DNA of 64,000 nucleotides, taken from positions 319,491,919 through 319,555,918 of the forward strand of contig CM077643.1 of assembly GCA_039707465.1 (NCBI GenBank). The letters are read 5' to 3'. Every line of letters starts with the position of its first letter. Position 1 is the first letter of the stretch. Under the pieces are notes generated by a model, which was not told the DNA's origin, ran no database searches, and saw nothing but the letters and a program-made list of their open reading frames with translations. This document shows positions 1 to 10,000 of the stretch, piece after piece. This stretch comes from Rhabdophis nuchalis. Its lineage: Eukaryota; Chordata; Lepidosauria; Squamata; Natricidae. Made by a program: the position numbers and the translations under genes.

Positions 1-440
1 GCAAAAAGGATCTTTGTTTTATGAGCTAAAACTAGCTATTGCTTGTAGGTTGAGAAAACAGGCACAACATCTGTTAAAAAAGTGGATTTATCTGCAATCT
101 TTTGCTTTCCATCTCACTATCTCATTCCACAGTGAGGCCAGAATATCACATTTATGACATTCCATTAATAGTAAGGCATCCATTTTAGTCACGTATTATG
201 AAATTTAAAAAAGAGGTTGCCTTTAAAAAAAGACTATTTAAATTTGTGGTACCAACCTTGGAGCATTTGAATTTTTCAGGGCCCTGTATTTTTTTGTCAG
301 CATGCCAATTATTCGGTGCATATCAAGAAGGTAATTCAACATCCATCACAACAGATAAAATGAAGCTTGAATTTCAGGGTTTGGATGGCACTTTTTGTGA
401 GCATTAATAGAGAAACATACTAAAATGGGAACCTCTAAAA
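1..440. other. Unassigned intergenic sequence
   Basis: AT-rich sequence with no recognisable gene, RNA or repeat. The short reading frame at 198-407 has no family features and is treated as chance. Confidence 0.5.
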
Positions 441-575
441 CAGGGGTCTCCAACCTTTGCAACTTTAAGTCTGAAGGACTTCAGCTCCCAGACTTCTCCA
501 GCCAGCAAAGCTGGCTGGAGAAGTCTGGGAGCAGAAGTCCTTCAGACTTAAAGTTGCAAAGGTTGGAGACCCCTG
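441..575. mobile_element. Palindromic hAT-type MITE, 135 bp
   Basis: The element is one near-perfect hairpin. It starts CAGGGGTCTCC and ends GGAGACCCCTG, and the centre is the inverted pair around AGCCAGCAAAGCTGGCT. It is flanked by a perfect 8-bp direct repeat, CTCTAAAA, at 433-440 and 576-583. An 8-bp target duplication with CAGGGG termini is the hallmark of the hAT superfamily. It has no coding capacity, so it must have been moved in trans. The near-perfect arms suggest a fairly young insertion. A sister element lies at 49652-49786. Confidence 0.88.
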
Positions 576-1403
576 CTCTAAAAGATAGTACTGAAGAATG
601 TTATCAATACATGGTCAGCTTTACCCAAGTAGAAGAATGGTCTATCTTGTTCATTACCCTGTCCTTGACAGTGATCAATGTCAGTTGTTTTAGGGGATAG
701 AAAATATAAATACAACAAGGTGTTAGTTATACAGATGGGTCATCAGAGAGATGGATTCATGACCCTAGGCTAATGATCAGCAAATGCCAAGCAGCAGAAG
801 AGAATAACAACACAACGGTAGGTCTCTGTTGCTGCAAATAAGGGAACAAAGTTGTACAATCCATCGTAGTTGTTAGCTTCCTTTCCCCATTTTCTGCAGC
901 TTGTGTAATCTCTGGATATTGCATGTGATGCAGTGTGAATGATTTCACCAAAGGGAATTCATAAACTGAGATGTAATACACATTGTGCATTAGCAGGTTT
1001 ATAGATTGAGCAATTCAAACATTTTTTAACCATAGAAATTGCCATAAGTACTTAGAGGGAAAAGAATCTCTGGCAGCTAAAAGTGATTTGTTTTTCACCA
1101 GTTGTGAAAACCAAAGCCCTACAGATTATTCTCGAGTAATGGCATCAATAGAACAGATTCTCTGTGTGGGGTGGACATTCCTGACTGCTTGGCTTTTCTG
1201 TTTGCTGACCTCCAGTCAGACCAGAAGGTCGGTTTTTCACTCTCCGTAGGCTACAGAGTCTTTCTGGAAGTCTGAGGAGGGCAAAAGTGGCTTCCCCCCA
1301 AGAGGTACACCGGAAGCTGAAAACAACCTGTTTCCCTTGCTTGCACCAGAAGGCTGGAAAAGTGACCAGCATGTGCACTGGAGCTGAGCTTGCGTGCCTA
1401 CTT
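576..1403. other. Unassigned intergenic sequence
   Basis: No gene or clear repeat is recognised. The reading frames at 757-990 and 1145-1378 show no domain. The last 250 bases may be the diverged interior of the hAT-type element whose end is at 1404-1456. Confidence 0.4.
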
Positions 1404-1456
1404 ATATGGCTCAGCGTGCCACCTGTGGCACATGTGCCATAGGTTTGCCATCACAG
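1404..1456. mobile_element. End fragment of a hAT-type element
   Basis: The segment reading GTGCCACCTGTGGCAC then GGTTTGCCATCACAG closely matches the last 50 bases of the complete element at 40520-40860. The terminal bases are CACAG where the complete element has CACTG. I could not find a matching left end or an 8-bp duplication, so only the 3' end is called. Confidence 0.5.
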
Positions 1457-1570
1457 GCATAGGGCTATCTTATTTGCTGGACAGTTTGTGTCTCATTATT
1501 TTTGCTTATCCTATCCAACAGCAGGGAGGGTATGCTGTGTGTTCCCTTTATTAAAATATATATATATATG

Positions 1571-1701
1571 GCTTCAGGGATTTTCCCGTGTATAAGGCAT
1601 AGAAATGTTATTGCAACGTTTCGACAAGATCTCACTTGTCATCACCAGGCAGGCTTCTGATGTAGGTAGGCTTCATACCTACACCCGTGAAAATCTACGA
1701 A

Positions 1702-1706
<5 letters not shown>
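1571..1706 (-). mobile_element. Penelope-like element terminal fragment
   Basis: Read on the minus strand, this piece contains GATGACAAGTGAGATCTTGT followed by a GAAA box, then GTTGCAATAA and GCCTTATACACGGG. The same blocks occur on the plus strand at 16724-16759 and 17715-17732, downstream of the Penelope-like coding remnant. Both ends abut (TA)n runs. It is therefore an opposite-strand terminal fragment of the same element type, sitting directly outside the satellite array. Assignment to Penelope rests on that shared sequence. Confidence 0.65.
1617..1648 (-). ncRNA. Hammerhead-like motif in Penelope-like terminus
   Basis: On the minus strand: CUGGUGA (1642-1648), one unpaired U (1641), then a perfect 6-bp helix GACAAG/CUUGUC with loop UGAGAU (1623-1640), then GAAA (1619-1622). 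This is the hammerhead layout CUGANGA-helix II-GAAA, with G instead of A at core position 6 and one extra nucleotide before helix II. The core change may inactivate it. Helix III is not clear. Penelope-like elements are known to carry hammerhead motifs. Confidence 0.45.

Positions 1707-1744
<38 letters not shown>
1707..1744. repeat. (TA)n microsatellite bordering the array
   Basis: An uninterrupted TA run separates the Penelope-like fragment from the first satellite unit. (TA)n runs also border the array and its diverged relatives on the right. Confidence 0.9.
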
Positions 1745-1747
<3 letters not shown>

Positions 1748-1782
1748 AGTTTTATGAGCTGATCAATAAATTAATTAGAAGA

Positions 1783-1829
1783 GACCAGGATAGATCTATT
1801 TCGAGCTTGTTAGCTCTCATCAGCTGGCC
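1783..1829 (-). ncRNA. Hammerhead ribozyme motif, representative left-arm copy (15 copies)
   Basis: This is the reverse complement of the motif described at 7013-7059: helix I GGCCAG/CUGGUC, core CUGAUGA, helix II GAGC/GCUC with loop UAACAA, GAA, helix III AUAG/CUAU, and cleavage-site C. Copies lie at 1783 + 343n for n = 0 to 14. All invariant core positions are present. No cleavage has been shown here. Confidence 0.88.
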
Positions 1830-1989
1830 ATACCCCTTACTGGGATTCGAACCGGGGCTTTCTTGCATGCTAAGCACGTAGCCTAGCACTGTAGCCAAGC
1901 CGGTTCTCCTTATTGCATCAGCTTAGACAGGGTATATTAGTATAGGTAATTGTTTCACAACAACCTGTTATTAGGCCCCAATTCAGGGA

Positions 1990-2006
1990 GGAAACACACT
2001 GTTTCC
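1990..2006. other. 7-bp perfect hairpin in each satellite unit
   Basis: GGAAACA-CAC-TGTTTCC forms a perfect 7-bp stem with a 3-base loop. It repeats every 343 bp in both arms. Its role is unknown; it could be a secondary structural element of the transcript, outside the ribozyme. Confidence 0.75.
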
Positions 2007-4921
2007 TTTACTGCTCATCGGCTCATCGCTAGAGACCATCCAAACAGCAAGCCAAGAATTACGTTGTATAATATTTTAGATATGTGTGTTAGTTTTATGA
2101 GCTGATCAATAAATTAATTAGAAGAGACCAGGATAGATCTATTTCGAGCTTGTTAGCTCTCATCAGCTGGCCATACCCCTTACTGGGATTCGAACCGGGG
2201 CTTTCTTGCATGCTAAGCACGTAGCCTAGCACTGTAGCCAAGCCGGTTCTCCTTATTGCATCAGCTTAGACAGGGTATATTAGTATAGGTAATTGTTTCA
2301 CAACAACCTGTTATTAGGCCCCAATTCAGGGAGGAAACACACTGTTTCCTTTACTGCTCATCGGCTCATCGCTAGAGACCATCCAAACAGCAAGCCAAGA
2401 ATTACGTTGTATAATATTTTAGATATGTGTGTTAGTTTTATGAGCTGATCAATAAATTAATTAGAAGAGACCAGGATAGATCTATTTCGAGCTTGTTAGC
2501 TCTCATCAGCTGGCCATACCCCTTACTGGGATTCGAACCGGGGCTTTCTTGCATGCTAAGCACGTAGCCTAGCACTGTAGCCAAGCCGGTTCTCCTTATT
2601 GCATCAGCTTAGACAGGGTATATTAGTATAGGTAATTGTTTCACAACAACCTGTTATTAGGCCCCAATTCAGGGAGGAAACACACTGTTTCCTTTACTGC
2701 TCATCGGCTCATCGCTAGAGACCATCCAAACAGCAAGCCAAGAATTACGTTGTATAATATTTTAGATATGTGTGTTAGTTTTATGAGCTGATCAATAAAT
2801 TAATTAGAAGAGACCAGGATAGATCTATTTCGAGCTTGTTAGCTCTCATCAGCTGGCCATACCCCTTACTGGGATTCGAACCGGGGCTTTCTTGCATGCT
2901 AAGCACGTAGCCTAGCACTGTAGCCAAGCCGGTTCTCCTTATTGCATCAGCTTAGACAGGGTATATTAGTATAGGTAATTGTTTCACAACAACCTGTTAT
3001 TAGGCCCCAATTCAGGGAGGAAACACACTGTTTCCTTTACTGCTCATCGGCTCATCGCTAGAGACCATCCAAACAGCAAGCCAAGAATTACGTTGTATAA
3101 TATTTTAGATATGTGTGTTAGTTTTATGAGCTGATCAATAAATTAATTAGAAGAGACCAGGATAGATCTATTTCGAGCTTGTTAGCTCTCATCAGCTGGC
3201 CATACCCCTTACTGGGATTCGAACCGGGGCTTTCTTGCATGCTAAGCACGTAGCCTAGCACTGTAGCCAAGCCGGTTCTCCTTATTGCATCAGCTTAGAC
3301 AGGGTATATTAGTATAGGTAATTGTTTCACAACAACCTGTTATTAGGCCCCAATTCAGGGAGGAAACACACTGTTTCCTTTACTGCTCATCGGCTCATCG
3401 CTAGAGACCATCCAAACAGCAAGCCAAGAATTACGTTGTATAATATTTTAGATATGTGTGTTAGTTTTATGAGCTGATCAATAAATTAATTAGAAGAGAC
3501 CAGGATAGATCTATTTCGAGCTTGTTAGCTCTCATCAGCTGGCCATACCCCTTACTGGGATTCGAACCGGGGCTTTCTTGCATGCTAAGCACGTAGCCTA
3601 GCACTGTAGCCAAGCCGGTTCTCCTTATTGCATCAGCTTAGACAGGGTATATTAGTATAGGTAATTGTTTCACAACAACCTGTTATTAGGCCCCAATTCA
3701 GGGAGGAAACACACTGTTTCCTTTACTGCTCATCGGCTCATCGCTAGAGACCATCCAAACAGCAAGCCAAGAATTACGTTGTATAATATTTTAGATATGT
3801 GTGTTAGTTTTATGAGCTGATCAATAAATTAATTAGAAGAGACCAGGATAGATCTATTTCGAGCTTGTTAGCTCTCATCAGCTGGCCATACCCCTTACTG
3901 GGATTCGAACCGGGGCTTTCTTGCATGCTAAGCACGTAGCCTAGCACTGTAGCCAAGCCGGTTCTCCTTATTGCATCAGCTTAGACAGGGTATATTAGTA
4001 TAGGTAATTGTTTCACAACAACCTGTTATTAGGCCCCAATTCAGGGAGGAAACACACTGTTTCCTTTACTGCTCATCGGCTCATCGCTAGAGACCATCCA
4101 AACAGCAAGCCAAGAATTACGTTGTATAATATTTTAGATATGTGTGTTAGTTTTATGAGCTGATCAATAAATTAATTAGAAGAGACCAGGATAGATCTAT
4201 TTCGAGCTTGTTAGCTCTCATCAGCTGGCCATACCCCTTACTGGGATTCGAACCGGGGCTTTCTTGCATGCTAAGCACGTAGCCTAGCACTGTAGCCAAG
4301 CCGGTTCTCCTTATTGCATCAGCTTAGACAGGGTATATTAGTATAGGTAATTGTTTCACAACAACCTGTTATTAGGCCCCAATTCAGGGAGGAAACACAC
4401 TGTTTCCTTTACTGCTCATCGGCTCATCGCTAGAGACCATCCAAACAGCAAGCCAAGAATTACGTTGTATAATATTTTAGATATGTGTGTTAGTTTTATG
4501 AGCTGATCAATAAATTAATTAGAAGAGACCAGGATAGATCTATTTCGAGCTTGTTAGCTCTCATCAGCTGGCCATACCCCTTACTGGGATTCGAACCGGG
4601 GCTTTCTTGCATGCTAAGCACGTAGCCTAGCACTGTAGCCAAGCCGGTTCTCCTTATTGCATCAGCTTAGACAGGGTATATTAGTATAGGTAATTGTTTC
4701 ACAACAACCTGTTATTAGGCCCCAATTCAGGGAGGAAACACACTGTTTCCTTTACTGCTCATCGGCTCATCGCTAGAGACCATCCAAACAGCAAGCCAAG
4801 AATTACGTTGTATAATATTTTAGATATGTGTGTTAGTTTTATGAGCTGATCAATAAATTAATTAGAAGAGACCAGGATAGATCTATTTCGAGCTTGTTAG
4901 CTCTCATCAGCTGGCCATACC

Positions 4922-4922
4922 A
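4922..4922. other. Diagnostic variant in left-arm unit 10
   Basis: TACCCCTTAC becomes TACCACTTAC in this unit only. The complementary change occurs in just one right-arm unit, at 7007. Reflecting position 4922 through the junction (5147 pairs with 6782) predicts exactly 7007. The base lies just outside helix I, on the 5' side of the ribozyme. Confidence 0.9.
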
Positions 4923-6781
4923 CTTACTGGGATTCGAACCGGGGCTTTCTTGCATGCTAAGCACGTAGCCTAGCACTGTAGCCAAGCCGGTTCTCCTTAT
5001 TGCATCAGCTTAGACAGGGTATATTAGTATAGGTAATTGTTTCACAACAACCTGTTATTAGGCCCCAATTCAGGGAGGAAACACACTGTTTCCTTTACTG
5101 CTCATCGGCTCATCGCTAGAGACCATCCAAACAGCAAGCCAAGAATTACGTTGTATAATATTTTAGATATGTGTGTTAGTTTTATGAGCTGATCAATAAA
5201 TTAATTAGAAGAGACCAGGATAGATCTATTTCGAGCTTGTTAGCTCTCATCAGCTGGCCATACCCCTTACTGGGATTCGAACCGGGGCTTTCTTGCATGC
5301 TAAGCACGTAGCCTAGCACTGTAGCCAAGCCGGTTCTCCTTATTGCATCAGCTTAGACAGGGTATATTAGTATAGGTAATTGTTTCACAACAACCTGTTA
5401 TTAGGCCCCAATTCAGGGAGGAAACACACTGTTTCCTTTACTGCTCATCGGCTCATCGCTAGAGACCATCCAAACAGCAAGCCAAGAATTACGTTGTATA
5501 ATATTTTAGATATGTGTGTTAGTTTTATGAGCTGATCAATAAATTAATTAGAAGAGACCAGGATAGATCTATTTCGAGCTTGTTAGCTCTCATCAGCTGG
5601 CCATACCCCTTACTGGGATTCGAACCGGGGCTTTCTTGCATGCTAAGCACGTAGCCTAGCACTGTAGCCAAGCCGGTTCTCCTTATTGCATCAGCTTAGA
5701 CAGGGTATATTAGTATAGGTAATTGTTTCACAACAACCTGTTATTAGGCCCCAATTCAGGGAGGAAACACACTGTTTCCTTTACTGCTCATCGGCTCATC
5801 GCTAGAGACCATCCAAACAGCAAGCCAAGAATTACGTTGTATAATATTTTAGATATGTGTGTTAGTTTTATGAGCTGATCAATAAATTAATTAGAAGAGA
5901 CCAGGATAGATCTATTTCGAGCTTGTTAGCTCTCATCAGCTGGCCATACCCCTTACTGGGATTCGAACCGGGGCTTTCTTGCATGCTAAGCACGTAGCCT
6001 AGCACTGTAGCCAAGCCGGTTCTCCTTATTGCATCAGCTTAGACAGGGTATATTAGTATAGGTAATTGTTTCACAACAACCTGTTATTAGGCCCCAATTC
6101 AGGGAGGAAACACACTGTTTCCTTTACTGCTCATCGGCTCATCGCTAGAGACCATCCAAACAGCAAGCCAAGAATTACGTTGTATAATATTTTAGATATG
6201 TGTGTTAGTTTTATGAGCTGATCAATAAATTAATTAGAAGAGACCAGGATAGATCTATTTCGAGCTTGTTAGCTCTCATCAGCTGGCCATACCCCTTACT
6301 GGGATTCGAACCGGGGCTTTCTTGCATGCTAAGCACGTAGCCTAGCACTGTAGCCAAGCCGGTTCTCCTTATTGCATCAGCTTAGACAGGGTATATTAGT
6401 ATAGGTAATTGTTTCACAACAACCTGTTATTAGGCCCCAATTCAGGGAGGAAACACACTGTTTCCTTTACTGCTCATCGGCTCATCGCTAGAGACCATCC
6501 AAACAGCAAGCCAAGAATTACGTTGTATAATATTTTAGATATGTGTGTTAGTTTTATGAGCTGATCAATAAATTAATTAGAAGAGACCAGGATAGATCTA
6601 TTTCGAGCTTGTTAGCTCTCATCAGCTGGCCATACCCCTTACTGGGATTCGAACCGGGGCTTTCTTGCATGCTAAGCACGTAGCCTAGCACTGTAGCCAA
6701 GCCGGTTCTCCTTATTGCATCAGCTTAGACAGGGTATATTAGTATAGGTAATTGTTTCACAACAACCTGTTATTAGGCCCC

Positions 6782-6786
6782 AATTC
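6782..6786. other. Inversion junction between array arms, 5-bp microhomology
   Basis: Left-arm sequence ...GGCCCCAATTC continues directly as AATTCTTGGCTTGC, which is right-arm sequence. AATTC is shared by both sides. The left arm stops at unit phase 236-240 and the right arm enters at the complement of phase 312-316. The centre is therefore not a simple mirror point. This is the signature of a fold-back or template-switch junction. Confidence 0.9.
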
Positions 6787-6930
6787 TTGGCTTGCTGTTT
6801 GGATGGTCTCTAGCGATGAGCCGATGAGCAGTAAAGGAAACAGTGTGTTTCCTCCCTGAATTGGGGCCTAATAACAGGTTGTTGTGAAACAATTACCTAT
6901 ACTAATATACCCTGTCTAAGCTGATGCAAT

Positions 6931-7005
6931 AAGGAGAACCGGCTTGGCTACAGTGCTAGGCTACGTGCTTAGCATGCAAGAAAGCCCCGGTTCGAATCCC
7001 AGTAA
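6931..7005 (+). promoter_or_regulatory. tRNA-Ala(AGC)-like segment with Pol III A/B boxes, representative (37 copies)
   Basis: The B box GGTTCGAATCC (6989-6999) matches the Pol III consensus perfectly. An A-box-like TGGCTACAGTG lies at 6945-6955. Between them CGTGCTTAGCATGCA forms an anticodon arm with a 7-base loop TTAGCAT, anticodon AGC. From family knowledge this block matches vertebrate tRNA-Ala(AGC). It is not a working tRNA: there is no acceptor helix, the D arm has an extra base, and the T stem lacks one G. It most likely served, or serves, as an internal Pol III promoter of a SINE-like transcript. The hammerhead starts 13 bp downstream of the B box. Copies lie every 343 bp; left-arm copies are on the minus strand. 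Confidence 0.85.
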
Positions 7006-7006
7006 G

Positions 7007-7007
7007 T
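7007..7007. other. Diagnostic variant in first right-arm unit
   Basis: AGTAAGTGGT replaces AGTAAGGGGT. This is the complement of the unique left-arm variant at 4922, at exactly the mirrored distance from the junction. Confidence 0.9.
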
Positions 7008-7012
7008 GGTAT

Positions 7013-7059
7013 GGCCAGCTGATGAGAGCTAACAAGCTCGAAATAGATCTATCCTGGTC
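7013..7059 (+). ncRNA. Type-I-like hammerhead ribozyme motif, representative right-arm copy (22 copies)
   Basis: Helix I is GGCCAG (7013-7018) with CUGGUC (7054-7059), including one G-U pair. The core CUGAUGA is at 7019-7025. Helix II is GAGC/GCUC with loop UAACAA (7026-7039). GAA is at 7040-7042. Helix III is AUAG/CUAU with a 2-base loop AU (7043-7052). C7053 is the predicted cleavage-site nucleotide. Every invariant hammerhead position is present. Cleavage between 7053 and 7054 in a multimeric transcript would release 343-nt units beginning CUGGUC. The very short, self-complementary helix III recalls newt satellite hammerheads, which act best as dimers. Copies lie at 7013 + 343k for k = 0 to 21. 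Activity is predicted, not shown. Confidence 0.9.
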
Positions 7060-10000
7060 TCTTCTAATTAATTTATTGATCAGCTCATAAAACTAACACA
7101 CATATCTAAAATATTATACAACGTAATTCTTGGCTTGCTGTTTGGATGGTCTCTAGCGATGAGCCGATGAGCAGTAAAGGAAACAGTGTGTTTCCTCCCT
7201 GAATTGGGGCCTAATAACAGGTTGTTGTGAAACAATTACCTATACTAATATACCCTGTCTAAGCTGATGCAATAAGGAGAACCGGCTTGGCTACAGTGCT
7301 AGGCTACGTGCTTAGCATGCAAGAAAGCCCCGGTTCGAATCCCAGTAAGGGGTATGGCCAGCTGATGAGAGCTAACAAGCTCGAAATAGATCTATCCTGG
7401 TCTCTTCTAATTAATTTATTGATCAGCTCATAAAACTAACACACATATCTAAAATATTATACAACGTAATTCTTGGCTTGCTGTTTGGATGGTCTCTAGC
7501 GATGAGCCGATGAGCAGTAAAGGAAACAGTGTGTTTCCTCCCTGAATTGGGGCCTAATAACAGGTTGTTGTGAAACAATTACCTATACTAATATACCCTG
7601 TCTAAGCTGATGCAATAAGGAGAACCGGCTTGGCTACAGTGCTAGGCTACGTGCTTAGCATGCAAGAAAGCCCCGGTTCGAATCCCAGTAAGGGGTATGG
7701 CCAGCTGATGAGAGCTAACAAGCTCGAAATAGATCTATCCTGGTCTCTTCTAATTAATTTATTGATCAGCTCATAAAACTAACACACATATCTAAAATAT
7801 TATACAACGTAATTCTTGGCTTGCTGTTTGGATGGTCTCTAGCGATGAGCCGATGAGCAGTAAAGGAAACAGTGTGTTTCCTCCCTGAATTGGGGCCTAA
7901 TAACAGGTTGTTGTGAAACAATTACCTATACTAATATACCCTGTCTAAGCTGATGCAATAAGGAGAACCGGCTTGGCTACAGTGCTAGGCTACGTGCTTA
8001 GCATGCAAGAAAGCCCCGGTTCGAATCCCAGTAAGGGGTATGGCCAGCTGATGAGAGCTAACAAGCTCGAAATAGATCTATCCTGGTCTCTTCTAATTAA
8101 TTTATTGATCAGCTCATAAAACTAACACACATATCTAAAATATTATACAACGTAATTCTTGGCTTGCTGTTTGGATGGTCTCTAGCGATGAGCCGATGAG
8201 CAGTAAAGGAAACAGTGTGTTTCCTCCCTGAATTGGGGCCTAATAACAGGTTGTTGTGAAACAATTACCTATACTAATATACCCTGTCTAAGCTGATGCA
8301 ATAAGGAGAACCGGCTTGGCTACAGTGCTAGGCTACGTGCTTAGCATGCAAGAAAGCCCCGGTTCGAATCCCAGTAAGGGGTATGGCCAGCTGATGAGAG
8401 CTAACAAGCTCGAAATAGATCTATCCTGGTCTCTTCTAATTAATTTATTGATCAGCTCATAAAACTAACACACATATCTAAAATATTATACAACGTAATT
8501 CTTGGCTTGCTGTTTGGATGGTCTCTAGCGATGAGCCGATGAGCAGTAAAGGAAACAGTGTGTTTCCTCCCTGAATTGGGGCCTAATAACAGGTTGTTGT
8601 GAAACAATTACCTATACTAATATACCCTGTCTAAGCTGATGCAATAAGGAGAACCGGCTTGGCTACAGTGCTAGGCTACGTGCTTAGCATGCAAGAAAGC
8701 CCCGGTTCGAATCCCAGTAAGGGGTATGGCCAGCTGATGAGAGCTAACAAGCTCGAAATAGATCTATCCTGGTCTCTTCTAATTAATTTATTGATCAGCT
8801 CATAAAACTAACACACATATCTAAAATATTATACAACGTAATTCTTGGCTTGCTGTTTGGATGGTCTCTAGCGATGAGCCGATGAGCAGTAAAGGAAACA
8901 GTGTGTTTCCTCCCTGAATTGGGGCCTAATAACAGGTTGTTGTGAAACAATTACCTATACTAATATACCCTGTCTAAGCTGATGCAATAAGGAGAACCGG
9001 CTTGGCTACAGTGCTAGGCTACGTGCTTAGCATGCAAGAAAGCCCCGGTTCGAATCCCAGTAAGGGGTATGGCCAGCTGATGAGAGCTAACAAGCTCGAA
9101 ATAGATCTATCCTGGTCTCTTCTAATTAATTTATTGATCAGCTCATAAAACTAACACACATATCTAAAATATTATACAACGTAATTCTTGGCTTGCTGTT
9201 TGGATGGTCTCTAGCGATGAGCCGATGAGCAGTAAAGGAAACAGTGTGTTTCCTCCCTGAATTGGGGCCTAATAACAGGTTGTTGTGAAACAATTACCTA
9301 TACTAATATACCCTGTCTAAGCTGATGCAATAAGGAGAACCGGCTTGGCTACAGTGCTAGGCTACGTGCTTAGCATGCAAGAAAGCCCCGGTTCGAATCC
9401 CAGTAAGGGGTATGGCCAGCTGATGAGAGCTAACAAGCTCGAAATAGATCTATCCTGGTCTCTTCTAATTAATTTATTGATCAGCTCATAAAACTAACAC
9501 ACATATCTAAAATATTATACAACGTAATTCTTGGCTTGCTGTTTGGATGGTCTCTAGCGATGAGCCGATGAGCAGTAAAGGAAACAGTGTGTTTCCTCCC
9601 TGAATTGGGGCCTAATAACAGGTTGTTGTGAAACAATTACCTATACTAATATACCCTGTCTAAGCTGATGCAATAAGGAGAACCGGCTTGGCTACAGTGC
9701 TAGGCTACGTGCTTAGCATGCAAGAAAGCCCCGGTTCGAATCCCAGTAAGGGGTATGGCCAGCTGATGAGAGCTAACAAGCTCGAAATAGATCTATCCTG
9801 GTCTCTTCTAATTAATTTATTGATCAGCTCATAAAACTAACACACATATCTAAAATATTATACAACGTAATTCTTGGCTTGCTGTTTGGATGGTCTCTAG
9901 CGATGAGCCGATGAGCAGTAAAGGAAACAGTGTGTTTCCTCCCTGAATTGGGGCCTAATAACAGGTTGTTGTGAAACAATTACCTATACTAATATACCCT

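Larger units (their letters stand above)
1745..6786 (-). repeat. 343-bp hammerhead satellite, left arm (about 14.7 units)
   Basis: Direct repeats recur every 343 bp: the block GTTAGTTTTATGAGCTGATC starts at 1745, 2088, 2431 and so on. Copies look identical base for base except one C-to-A change at 4922 (unit 10). The last unit is cut at 6786. On the minus strand each unit reads tRNA-Ala-like segment, then hammerhead motif (15 copies, first at 1783-1829). Each unit also has a 7-bp hairpin (first at 1990-2006). I saw no coding frame. The near-identity implies very recent amplification or strong homogenisation. The motif strand is given as the feature strand. Confidence 0.97.

Noticed and set aside
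6782..6786. Simple assembly artefact (missed adapter giving a mirror-image read)
   Set aside because: An adapter artefact would mirror at one point. Here the two sides join at different unit phases through microhomology, and the arms differ in length. An assembly error of another kind is not excluded.
6931..7005. Functional tRNA-Ala genes in 37 copies
   Set aside because: The B box and anticodon loop are good, but there is no acceptor helix, the D region has an extra base and the T stem is broken. It is tRNA-derived, not a tRNA.
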